NCBI GenBank assembly: GCA_963402885.1
Contig: OY727097.1
Coordinates: 1 to 64,000 of the forward strand
Direction: 5' to 3'
DNA: 64,000 bases
From: Antedon bifida
Taxonomy: Eukaryota > Echinodermata > Crinoidea > Comatulida > Antedonidae
How positions within the stretch are numbered: the stretch's first letter is position 1; every line of letters begins with the position of its first letter. Under the pieces are notes generated by a model. It searched no databases. It was not told where the DNA came from and saw only the letters and a program-made list of their open reading frames with translations. Positions 1-12,000 of this stretch are shown here, one piece after another. The translations under genes were made by a program, and so were the position numbers.

Positions 1-1524
1 GAACCTCTAACCCTAACCCTAACCCTAACCCTAACCCTAACCCTAACCCTAACCCTAACCCTAACCCTAACCCTAACCCTAACCCTAACCCTAACCCTAA
101 CCCTAACCCTAACCCTAACCCTAACCCTAACCCTAACCCTAACCCTAACCCTAACCCTAACCCTAACCCTAACCCTAACCCTAACCCTAACCCTAACCCT
201 AACCCTAACCCTAACCCTAACCCTAACCCTAACCCTAACCCTAACCCTAACCCTAACCCTAACCCTAACCCTAACCCTAACCCTAACCCTAACCCTAACC
301 CTAACCCTAACCCTAACCCTAACCCTAACCCTAACCCTAACCCTAACCCTAACCCTAACCCTAACCCTAACCCTAACCCTAACCCTAACCCTAACCCTAA
401 CCCTAACCCTAACCCTAACCCTAACCCTAACCCTAACCCTAACCCTAACCCTAACCCTAACCCTAACCCTAACCCTAACCCTAACCCTAACCCTAACCCT
501 AACCCTAACCCTAACCCTAACCCTAACCCTAACCCTAACCCTAACCCTAACCCTAACCCTAACCCTAACCCTAACCCTAACCCTAACCCTAACCCTAACC
601 CTAACCCTAACCCTAACCCTAACCCTAACCCTAACCCTAACCCTAACCCTAACCCTAACCCTAACCCTAACCCTAACCCTAACCCTAACCCTAACCCTAA
701 CCCTAACCCTAACCCTAACCCTAACCCTAACCCTAACCCTAACCCTAACCCTAACCCTAACCCTAACCCTAACCCTAACCCTAACCCTAACCCTAACCCT
801 AACCCTAACCCTAACCCTAACCCTAACCCTAACCCTAACCCTAACCCTAACCCTAACCCTAACCCTAACCCTAACCCTAACCCTAACCCTAACCCTAACC
901 CTAACCCTAACCCTAACCCTAACCCTAACCCTAACCCTAACCCTAACCCTAACCCTAACCCTAACCCTAACCCTAACCCTAACCCTAACCCTAACCCTAA
1001 CCCTAACCCTAACCCTAACCCTAACCCTAACCCTAACCCTAACCCTAACCCTAACCCTAACCCTAACCCTAACCCTAACCCTAACCCTAACCCTAACCCT
1101 AACCCTAACCCTAACCCTAACCCTAACCCTAACCCTAACCCTAACCCTAACCCTAACCCTAACCCTAACCCTAACCCTAACCCTAACCCTAACCCTAACC
1201 CTAACCCTAACCCTAACCCTAACCCTAACCCTAACCCTAACCCTAACCCTAACCCTAACCCTAACCCTAACCCTAACCCTAACCCTAACCCTAACCCTAA
1301 CCCTAACCCTAACCCTAACCCTAACCCTAACCCTAACCCTAACCCTAACCCTAACCCTAACCCTAACCCTAACCCTAACCCTAACCCTAACCCTAACCCT
1401 AACCCTAACCCTAACCCTAACCCTAACCCTAACCCTAACCCTAACCCTAACCCTAACCCTAACCCTAACCCTAACCCTAACCCTAACCCTAACCCTAACC
1501 CTAACCCTAACCCTAACCCTAACC
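1..1524. repeat. Telomere, (CCCTAA)n
   Basis: After a few leading bases the sequence is an essentially perfect run of CCCTAA for about 1.5 kb. The C-rich strand reading 5' to 3' from base 1 means the chromosome terminus lies to the left. This is the TTAGGG-type telomere found in vertebrates and many invertebrates. Confidence 0.98.
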
Positions 1525-1680
1525 CTTAACCCTAACCCTTAACCCCTAACCCCTAACCCCTAACCCTAACCCCCTAACCCTAACCCCCTAACCCTAACCC
1601 CCTAACCCCCTAACCCCTAACCCCCTAACCCTAACCCCCTAACCCCTAACCCCTAACCCTAACCCCTAACCCTAACCCTA
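1525..1680. repeat. Degenerate proximal telomeric repeats
   Basis: The perfect array gives way to variants with extra C or T (CCCTTAA, CCCCTAA, CCCCCTAA) mixed with standard units. Variant repeats at the inner edge are usual for telomeres, because this part is copied by the replication fork and rarely renewed by telomerase. Confidence 0.93.
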
Positions 1681-3290
1681 ACCTGCTGGGAACATACCCA
1701 GAATATACCTGGAACATATCCGGAACATATTCGGAACAAACTGGGAACATAACCGGAACATACCCGGAATATACTTGGAACATACTTGGAACGTACCAGG
1801 AACATACCAGGAACATACCTTGAACATACCCGCAAGTGTAACATACTCGGAACATGCCAGGAACATACCTGGAACATACCCGGAACATACTCGTAACATA
1901 CCCGGAATATACTCGGAACATACTTGGAACGTACCAGGAACATACCCGGAACATACTCGTAACATACCCGGAATATACTCGGAACATACTTGGAACGTAC
2001 CAGGAACATACCAGGAACATACCTTGAACATACCCGCAAGTGTAACATACTCGGAACATGCCAGGAACATACCTGGAACATACCCGGAACAAATTGGGAA
2101 CATATCCGGAACATACTCGGAACATACCCGGAATATACTCGGAACATACTTGGAACGTACCAGGAACATACCAGGAACATACCTTGAACATACCCGCAAG
2201 TGTAACATACTCGGAACATGCCAGGAACATACCTGGAACATACCCGGAACATATGTGTAACCCTAACCCTAACCTGCTGGGAACATACCCAGAACATACC
2301 TGGAACATATCCGGAACATATTCGGAACAAACTGGGAACATACCCAAAACATACTCGGAACATACCCGGAATATACTCGAAACATACTTGGAACGTACCA
2401 GGAACATACCTTGAACATACCCGGAAGTGTAACATACTCGGAACATGCCAGGAACATACCTGGAACATACCCGGAACATACCTGGAACATATCCGGAACA
2501 TATTCAGAACAAACTGGGAACATACCCGGAACATACTCGGAACATACACGGAATATACTCGGAACATACTTGGAACGTACCAGGAACATACCAGGAACAT
2601 ACCTTGAACATACCCGGAACATATGTGTAACCCTAACCCTAACCCTAACCTGCTGGGAACATATCCAGAACATACCTGGAACATATCCGGAACATATTCG
2701 GAACAAACTGGGAACATACCCAAAACATACTCGGAACATACCCGGAATATACTCGGAACATACTTGGAACGTACCAGGAACATACCAGAAACATACCTGG
2801 AACATACCTGAAACATACCCGCAACATACCCGCAACATATGTGTAACATACTCGGAACATGCCAGGAACATACCTGGAACATACCCGGAACATATGTGAA
2901 ACATACTCGGAACATGCCTGGAACACACCAGGAACATATGTGGAACATACTCGGAACATGCTGGGAACATACCCGGAACATACTCGGAACATTCTCGGAA
3001 CATACACGGAACATACTCGGAACACACCCAGAACATACCCGAAACATACTTGGAACATACTTCGATCATACTCGGAACATATTCGGAACATATTCGGAAC
3101 ATACCCGGAACATACTCGGAACCTGCTGGGAACATACCCGGAACATATCTGGAACATATCCGGAACATATTCGGAACATACGGGGAACATACCCGGAACA
3201 TACTCGGAACGTACCCGGAACATACTTGGAACGTACCAGAAACATACCTAGAACATACCCAGAACATACCCGCAACATACTCTGAACAGG
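1681..3290 (+). repeat. Subtelomeric satellite, 11-bp unit, forward block
   Basis: A run of an 11-bp unit close to CGGAACATACC, with diverged positions and a longer higher-order pattern. Short telomeric islands (AACCCTAACCCTAACC followed by TGCTGGGAACATA) recur near 1668, 2259 and 2630, and the TGCTGGGAACATA part alone near 3122, which suggests larger duplicated blocks. An 11-bp unit without stops leaves long reading frames open in many phases on both strands; these are by-products with an 11-residue period and not genes. Confidence 0.95.
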
Positions 3291-3737
3291 TGTGTTCCGG
3301 GAATGTTCCGGGTACATTCCGTGTATGTTTTGTGTATGTTCCGGGTATGTTCTGGGTAACGTTCCAAGTATGTTCCAAGTATGTTTCTAGTATGTTCCGG
3401 CTATGGTCCAAGTATGTTCCTAGTATGTTCCAGCTATGTTCCGGCTATGTTCCGAGTACGGTCCGAGTATGTTCCGAGTATGTTCCGGGTATGTTCTTTG
3501 TATGTTCTGAGTAGTTTTGAGTATGTTTCGAGTATATTCCGAGTATGTGTATGTCCCGGGTAGGTTCTGAGTTTGTTTCGGGTATGTTCCGGGTATGTTT
3601 CGAGTAAGTTTCGAGTATGTTCCAGGTATGTTCCGAGTTTGTTCCGGGTATGTTCCAGGTATGTTCCGAGTATGTTCCGGGTATGTTCCTGGTATGTTTT
3701 ACGTATGTTCAAAGTTTGTTCGGAGTATGTTCCTAGT
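3291..3737 (-). repeat. Subtelomeric satellite, inverted block
   Basis: From about 3291 the same unit appears as its reverse complement (GTTCCGGGTATGTTCC type), running to about 3735. The array therefore changes polarity once, between 3285 and 3293, in a single step with no other sequence between the blocks. Confidence 0.93.
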
Positions 3738-3739
3738 TA

Positions 3740-4260
3740 TTAATTGTATCAAACACACGATGCCAAAATAGTGCTCGGCAATACGGGTATCCCTGGAGTC
3801 CGAGAAAGCTGAAACAAAAAAGTTGTTAAATAGTGTGGCTTTTGCTTGCGGGCTGTCAGCAACCCTAACCCCATCAGAGATACTTATTGCATTTGATGTA
3901 GTTTTTCGTTTACACTTGATCCAAGTCCAAAATCGCTTAGGATTTGCAACGAGGTCAGAGGAGATGCATTTCAGGTAAGCCTTATATTTACAATTTGATA
4001 ATTTTTTTTAATTAGTTCTGGCAACACAGAAGTTTTGACGTGAAATGATGGATGGATATTGTTTCCATATACGATGGTAATGTTCTTTAGATTTTAAGGC
4101 TTTCACAAGCTCGGCATCAAACCATTTAGGACTTTTTTTGCGAATTTTTATGGTGGGGACAAGGTCCCTGACAGCCGCATCAACAAGATCGTAAAACATT
4201 CCAACACGTTCATTGATGTCTGTTGCAAAATCTAGGATATGCCATGGAATCTTACATAAA
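3740..4260 (-). mobile_element. Non-LTR retrotransposon (LINE) fragment, broken
   Basis: Read on the minus strand, this stretch gives two blocks typical of the linker between endonuclease and reverse transcriptase in CR1/L2/Jockey-like LINEs. One contains KSPKWFDAELVKALKSKEHY, the other contains NPKRFWTWIKCKRK and, further on, ATLFNNFFVSAFSD. A stop (after CVARTN) and a frame change lie between them, and neither the endonuclease nor the RT catalytic region is present. It is a dead fragment next to the satellite. Family assignment is from remembered consensus patterns. Confidence 0.75.
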
Positions 4261-6042
4261 AGTACTTTATGAAGCCTAATTCTAAGGTGTGGTATTCATA
4301 ATAAAGTTAGTTGAATTAATTTGGAGTCAAAATACAATGAAGGTGTGAAGGGGAAACCAAAATAAATAAACATATATCAACCAACAAACTTTGTGAAACA
4401 AAGGTATATATTTACTTAACGGGCGAAAATATTGTTTATTTCTGTTTTTGTTTCTGTATTTAATTAAATTTATGGTAAAAAACATTAATAAATTAAACAT
4501 CCTATGTTTAAAATTGTGTATAGATAAACAATTATTGTTTTTAAGCTGTCGTATATCTTAGAATTTGTAATCTTAGGTTTCGTGATATTATGTCTTAGGG
4601 GGTCTTAGGGTTAGGGTTTCGTGATCTTAGGTTCAGCGGAAAAAGTAGACTCCGATCATTTTGTCGAACACGAGTGTCATTTCCGGCCAACTAGAGGTGC
4701 CATTTATCATGAATTTCACCACAGGCACCACATGTACGTGCATGATGATTGATTACTAAAAGGCTGGAAGAAACTATACTTGATATGGTCACAATTTATA
4801 CCGTTTTGCATATATTAATAAAGGGAATTCCCAGGCTTGATCATCAAAAAACAAATAAGCTGACGTAGTCGACGCAATCTTCTCGGGTCCCTTAGAGTTG
4901 AGAGGATTACTTTAGAGCATGGAGTAAAGAACCATGTTTAGAGCCTAACAGAAAACAATAACACTTGTGTACTGTTAAAAACACTAAATGTTGAAGAGGA
5001 TTTATTGAAATGCATACTTTTGTTGATGATGCAGTGAATTAAGATAGAAGTCATTTCAATGTTTTCAATAAATATATTGTATAAAAAATATACCAAACAT
5101 AGATAATGATTAAATACAATTATTATTATTATGATTGTTTCAAAGAAAAACTGTGTTATTGAGTGCACATCACACTAAATAGCAATAATATGGATAACTT
5201 AGAAATCCAGAAGTAGTGACGTAGTGCCACATCATGAAATTGACGGTTACAGAATATATTTCAATATAAAGATTTACAGTACAGAACAAAACAAAATATT
5301 AAGAAAGATTTAGTATTCTATTGCCAATACAGTAATCAGAAATAATTTATTTTACACTTTAACACCATCTTTAATAATTTAAACTTAGTAAATTAAAGGG
5401 AAAAAATGTGTATAAAATATTTGTTTAGAAATTTTTGAGAATGAAAGCAAGGTTAACTGATTGGTTCTTTCAAATGGATAATGCATATCTTCCCAAACTA
5501 ACTAAATCTATGTTAATACCAAATCAAAGCCCCTTTTCTGTAGAATTATTTTTTGTAAAAAATACTTCATACAATGTGAAGAATGTTTTCATTACAACAG
5601 AAACACTATGTAATAAACTTTAAATATATTAACAATTTTGAAACTTTTAAAATGTTAAAATGTGTGCAAGTAAAATCTGTAATACATTTCTCAGACAAAT
5701 TACAAACATACCAACATTGAAAATGATAGGGCCACATGTTCGGTTATTATCCTCATTCAATGGTTTAAATCATTTACTATATGAATAACAAATTGCTTTT
5801 ATAGTATTGAATCTTCTACATAATACAACTCAATCATACACACATTATTATGCTTCTGGCTAATACAATTAATTAAGACTCGCTAACATTCACTAACATA
5901 CAATAAAAATCAATCTAAAAATCACATTTTGGGTGTAATCTAGCTTCTAATATTAATTTAATTGCATATTAACACCAATAATAATAATGATGTGCTTTGA
6001 AACATTAAAGCTAAAATCATTGAAATATTTGTGTCTCCAACA
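4261..6042. other. Intergenic, mostly unrecognised AT-rich DNA
   Basis: No gene is supported here. The only notable part is a block at 4533-4640 rich in CTTAGG words that reappears at 52975-53085 (listed separately). The last part leads into the 3' end of the minus-strand RB1 gene and may include its 3' UTR. Confidence 0.6.
4533..4640 (+). repeat. Dispersed repeat with CTTAGG words, copy 1
   Basis: The stretch starts with TATTGTTTTTAAGCTGT and continues with repeated CTTAGG and TTTCGTGAT words, including one short TTAGGGTTAGGG. It closely matches 52975-53085, where it follows the end of a tRNA-derived repeat. The relation is visible by eye over about 100 bp. Confidence 0.8.
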
Positions 6043-9000
6043 TCACTTTTTTTCTTTCTTTATCTTTGGTACCTTTCGGTCTGCCTCTGCAAAATAAAGA
6101 TGACAAAATAGCTATAATAAGTTTTTACCATTATTACTGATGCCAATGGGATTTAATCTTGGGTGTGTGCATGTGGGGGTGTGTGCATATTGAGGTGTGT
6201 GCATATTGAGTGGGTGTGTACACAAGACTATCTTTAGTAACAAGATAAATACCAGAACTATATACATATATGAATTTGAATACAAGTCTTCCTTCTATGA
6301 TTTAGCCTTACCTAATTCTGATTTTCTTCTTTTTAAATTAGCTGTAAGCTCAGCCATGCTGTCTGGAAGACACAGTGGTGGTGGTTGCTTGGCATAAGCA
6401 TCCGTGTTCCTACAAATAAATCCATTCAGTAAAACTAATAATTTTAAAACTGGTGGGAAGTGAGGCCTTTCATAAAATTACTAAAAACCAGACCCTTCCC
6501 CATTCCCCTAATGCAAAGCCTCATCATAACTCTCAATTTCAAAAACTCTGTTTTGTTAAATAGAGCAGTCAATCCAAACCCCTCCAGAACTCTCAATTTC
6601 AAAAACTCTGTTTTGTTAAATAGAGCAGTCAATCCAAACCCCACCAGAACTCTCAAATTCAATAAACTCTGTTTTGTTAAATAGAGCAGTCAATCCAAAC
6701 CCCACCAGAACTATCAATTTCAATAAACTCTGTCTTGTTAAATAGAGCAGTCAATCCCAACCCCTCCACAACTATCAATTTTAATAAACTTTAAATAAAA
6801 ATTTTAAAAGAACAGTGAACCTTTCAACTCATGAAATATCATTCAACTCATAGACACCTTAAAACATTTTTATAGCCGTGTTGGAAGGCGAGAAATGACT
6901 GATGGGTGGGTGAGCATGAGGAGAGGTCCAGAACCGCAATACAAATTCATTTAATACTCACTGTTGCATATTGTCAGTACTCTCATCCATATCTTCAAAT
7001 TTAAGTTGTTTATGTGATTTTGAAACTTGCTTATCACGCCGATGACCTTGAATAACATCATTTATCTGTCTTAGTTTCTCTGTACCCTATACATAAATAC
7101 AATTAATATAACATCATTTATCTGTCTTAGTTTATCTGTACCCTATACATAAATACAATTAATATAACATCATTTATCTGTCTTAGTTTATCTGTACCCT
7201 ATACATAAATACAATTATTATAACATCATTTATCTGTCTTAGTTTCTCTGTACCCTATACATAAATACAATTAATATAACATCATTTATCTGTCTTAGTT
7301 TATCTGTACCCTATACATAAATACAATTAATATAACATCATTTATCTGTCTTAGTTTATCTGTACCCTATACATAAATACAATTAATATAACATCATTTA
7401 TCTGTCTTAGTTTATCTGTACCCTATACATAAATACAATTAATATAACATCATTTATCTGTCTTAGTTTCTCTGTACCCTATACATAAATACAATTATTA
7501 TAACATCATTTATCTGTCTTAGTTTCTCTGTACCCTATACATAAATACAATTAATATAACATCATTTATCTGTCTTAGTTTATCTGTACCCTATACATAA
7601 ATACAATTAATATAACATCATTTATCTGTCTTAGTTTCTCTGTACCCTATACATAAATACAATTAATATAACATCATTTATCTGTCTTAGTTTATCTGTA
7701 CCCTATACATAAATACAATTAATATAACATCATTTATCTGTCTTAGTTTCTCTGTACCCTATACATAAATACAATTAATTTAAATTGATTCCATGATAGA
7801 TATAAAATTAATGAACTATTATTATTCCCCGACAGAAAGGTTCTTAAGGTGATTGATTTACCTCCGGTCCACTTTCACCAAAGTTATAAAGAAGCATTGA
7901 TCTTGGTGTCATTTGTAAATGGTTCACTGGTAGAGGGCTCTTAAATGGAGAATCTTTCATCGGAGAGATGTATAGGTTTGTCTTACCAGGTACACTGTGG
8001 TTTAGAAAAAGGAAATTCAATGAGAATGAACATTCAACAGACTTAGCTCAACTCAACGTAAACATTTATTTTATTTTATTTTAATTTTTATATTTATTAA
8101 CTTAATAAGGTACTTAAATAAGGTAGTTAAGTATTATTCAGTACTGTATAACTAAAATATCCAATTGTTAAACTTACACATAGACATGATGAGGACTTAG
8201 AGTTGTAGGTTTGTTTCGAGATGGTACTGGAGACAGATTTGGAGTCTGTAAAAGAACACTGAATAATTAGGACTAATGCTTTACATGTTAATTACAGAAG
8301 AAGAATTAAGAAATAGGTTAAAATTACTTTACAGGAAACAAGAAACATAAGGTTTACAATACACCGTTGAAAATGACAATTTTACCAAAGCCATCTAAAC
8401 ATTATTCTATTGAGGAAGCCAAACTTTAATATTTACTTTTCTGGATGGTCGAGGGTTTTTATCACGTTTAAATTGAAAAATATAAAGCTGTTACTTTTTA
8501 ACAATATAATTTATACATATTCACGTTTTTTGATAGTTAAGAATGTCTATGGTGTTTAATTTAAAAAAACCTATAATGCTGTACCTTTTTAACTTTAATC
8601 TTTAATCAAATGAGAACGGAATGGTTTTTTTTTAGGTGTATTCTTTTTGTTTATATTTTATGAATAGTGAAAAAGGGTTAGTTAAAAACGCCTTTTTTTG
8701 TAAAATTATTAAAATTATTCATGTAAAAAATCTTTCATACAAAATAGTCATTCTACTATCTAAAGACATTTAGAAAAAGAGAGTTTCCAGAAAGACATTT
8801 TGGTTCAGAAGGTGTTTCATGGTGGTCAATTTTAATAAACTTACACTTTGTCTAGAAGGCTGGAATTGAAGAACAAATGTTTTGAGTGATGGCATGAATA
8901 CTCGGTTGTAGAAGGATATAATAGAATCATGTTCACCATTCTCAATCAGAACATGTTTGTAAACCTACAAAATAAAGATACACAGTTGACAAAGTGATGA

Positions 9001-12000
9001 TGGAAATGGGGTAAAAACAAGTAAATAAAGATAAATGATTACCATTTGAGAGGCATGTGGCTGTATCCTATACACAGCTACAATACTCTTAAACTTCTTT
9101 TCTTGTTCAACAACTTTACATATTGCATAGACACTACACATCATTATCTATTTCACAGAAATCAATAAAATGTTAACAAAATAAAGGACAAAGTTTTGAC
9201 AAGTAGCAAAATAGTGAAATTTAAGAACGTCAATTAATAAACCAACACTTTAATCAAATCTTGTTATGAGGCTCAAACAAAGGCTTTATTTTGGCCTCGT
9301 AATGTACCAAAGCGTAAGAAAAGTAACAATGGTTTGTGAATGTACCAAAGAGCAAGGAAAGCATGTAATAATGTCCATTAAAACATACCTGGTCTAAATG
9401 TCTATCCTTGAGTAACAATGGTTTGTGAATGTACCAAAGAGCAAGGAAAGCATGTAATAATGTCTATTAAAACATACCTGGTCTAAATGTCTATCCTTGA
9501 GTAACAATGGTTTGTGAATGTACCAAAGAGCAAGGAAAGCATGTAATAATGTCCATTAAAACATACCTGGTCTAAATGTCTATCCTTGAGTAACAATGGT
9601 TTGTGAATGTATCAAAGAGCAAGGAAAGCATGCAATAATGTCCATTAAAACATACCTGGTCTAAATGTCTATCCTTGAGTAACAATGGTTTGTGAATGTA
9701 CCAAAGAGCAAGGAAAGCATGTAATAATGTCCATTAAAACATACCTGGTCTAAATGTCTATCCTTGAGTAACAATGGTTTGTGAATGTATCAAAGAGCAA
9801 GGAAAGCATGCAATAATGTCTATTAAAACATACCTGGTCTAAATGTCTATCCTTGAGTAACAATGGTTTGTGAATGTATCAAAGAGCAAGGAAAGCATGT
9901 AATAATGTCCATTAAAACATACCTGGTCTAAATGTCTATCCTTGAGTAACAATGGTTTGTGAATGTACCAAAGAGCAAGGAAAGCATGCAATAATGTCCA
10001 TTAAAACATACCTGGTCTAAATGTCTATCCTTGAGTAACAATGGTTTGTGAATGATGCAGTGATCAAAGCAAGTCCAAATCCGCTGAAGCTAAAAACAAT
10101 AATAATAACATTATTGACAGTATCTTGGTAGCATTATCAAATCAGACTTACAGCAAATTAATCAAATTACATACTAGATCAGTAGGTATTTCTAGCTTTG
10201 AACACATATCCTGTAGACGTTCATAGGCAAGATGGGAGACTTTGGTAATATATACATTAAGTGATGCCGAACGTAATCCTCTTTGGGTTGCCACTGAAGT
10301 GCTGTCTTCACTACCACTACTACTTGTACCAACCGCATCCACAGTTTTACTGTTTTGCTTCATTGGAGACTCAAACCTACAAATAAATGCATTGCTATAA
10401 ATACAATCTGTAATTCCAACAATGGAAGGAAATACTGTAGGTACATAATACTAGAATTTGATTCACCATCATCAACAAATCATGTGTTTGAAATAATTTG
10501 AATTTGATGCTGTAGTACGGAATTTGTAGTATACTTGGCCTAGACAACCATATAAATTATTAAAAATGAATCAAAAATAGTAATTTTTTTGTTGTTTCAC
10601 ATGATGGGATTTGAAACAGTGTAACGAGTTGAACCTTAGACAGGCACAAACTGTAACTATCTTGTAATAAATAGTTACAACAGAGATTAGGGATAGTTAT
10701 GGCCAACAAGTTACACAGAAGATTTACAGTATAGGATATGTCCCACATATCCTATACACAAAGTACATACGCCATTTAACTTCATAGAAAAAGAAACATG
10801 CAAGCTGTTTTTCTAGAGTCAAGTTGTATAATAGTGAATTAATAGAGAGTGTTACTACTTAAACAAAATGTAAGATTGAAAAGAAACAAGTAGCGATATA
10901 CTGTACTATTTACATTTCAGATGCCCTATTCTTCATTGTAAAAGTCATACATGGTTCTCCAGAGCTTGGAGGCTAGAAAAAGTAAATAAGGCAGGAGTCA
11001 ATATGAAAATCTTATATTAACAGCAAAGAAAAATGCTGCATTATGATATGGAATGTTTAAATATAAAAAACACATTATTTAACATAAAGAATGATGATGT
11101 CACAATAACATGATAAATGTTATATATCCTACCACATATGGCGAGGTAGTTGATGAACTAATGTAACTGTCCATTGCATCAAATAATGGAGATCCACTTC
11201 TCCATGCTAAACAGTCCAGTATCATTGCTTCTGCATTCTGAAGATGCTGTGGTGAAACAAGCTTATTGATTAAATGTGAAACACAGACCAACGTGTAGTA
11301 TCTTCTCATACTATTGCACCATCTTATTACTGTATGTAACATGTTCGACTAGAACTATTTCTAATTTCAATAGCACAATTATTGTCAGTTATTATGTACT
11401 CAATGTTGGATAAACATAATAATAAATATACTAACTTTAACTGCATCTCTTGTTAGTTTTGTCTCCTCCTTCAAAAATGTCTCAATTACTTTACAAAAAT
11501 CATAAGGTTGAATTTCAAATATACCAAGAATCCATGGGAAACTAGCACTACTTTCATAGTTACTAAGATTACTCAACGATGGAGACACTAACAGAAAGAG
11601 AACAAATAACAACACAACTAATAAAATTAAACAATATTAGTTTTAAATAGTAGTAATCATGATTTACTTTAAAAATTGTTTTTTTATTTTATGCACAAAC
11701 TTTCAGAATAAAACAAAATGTAAATTATCCTTCATTTTACAAAAAAATGTAATAGTTCTTAAAACTTTCATTTACTTAAATTAAAAAGTCACATTAGAAA
11801 AAAAATACATACATAATGTTCCATATGTGAGAAGCACAACTTCCAACGAGCAAGCAAGCAAAGATTTATGAAATGTATCATTGCACAACAACTTTGAGAA
11901 ATTTGTCTGCTTTAAACGATCTTCTTCCTAATACACAAAAAAAGGGGAAATATACCAGAAGCAAACTTTAACAAGTGAAATGCATACAACAATCATTTGT

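Noticed and set aside
1646-3712. Many long reading frames on both strands with 11-residue repeats (GTYPEHTRNIP and YVPGMFRVCS types)
   Set aside because: They are produced by a stop-free 11-bp satellite read in all phases; no start context, introns or family relation.
7054-10054. CRISPR-like arrays (regular repeats in RB1 introns)
   Set aside because: There are no unique spacers, the units are contiguous, and the sequence is an animal chromosome.
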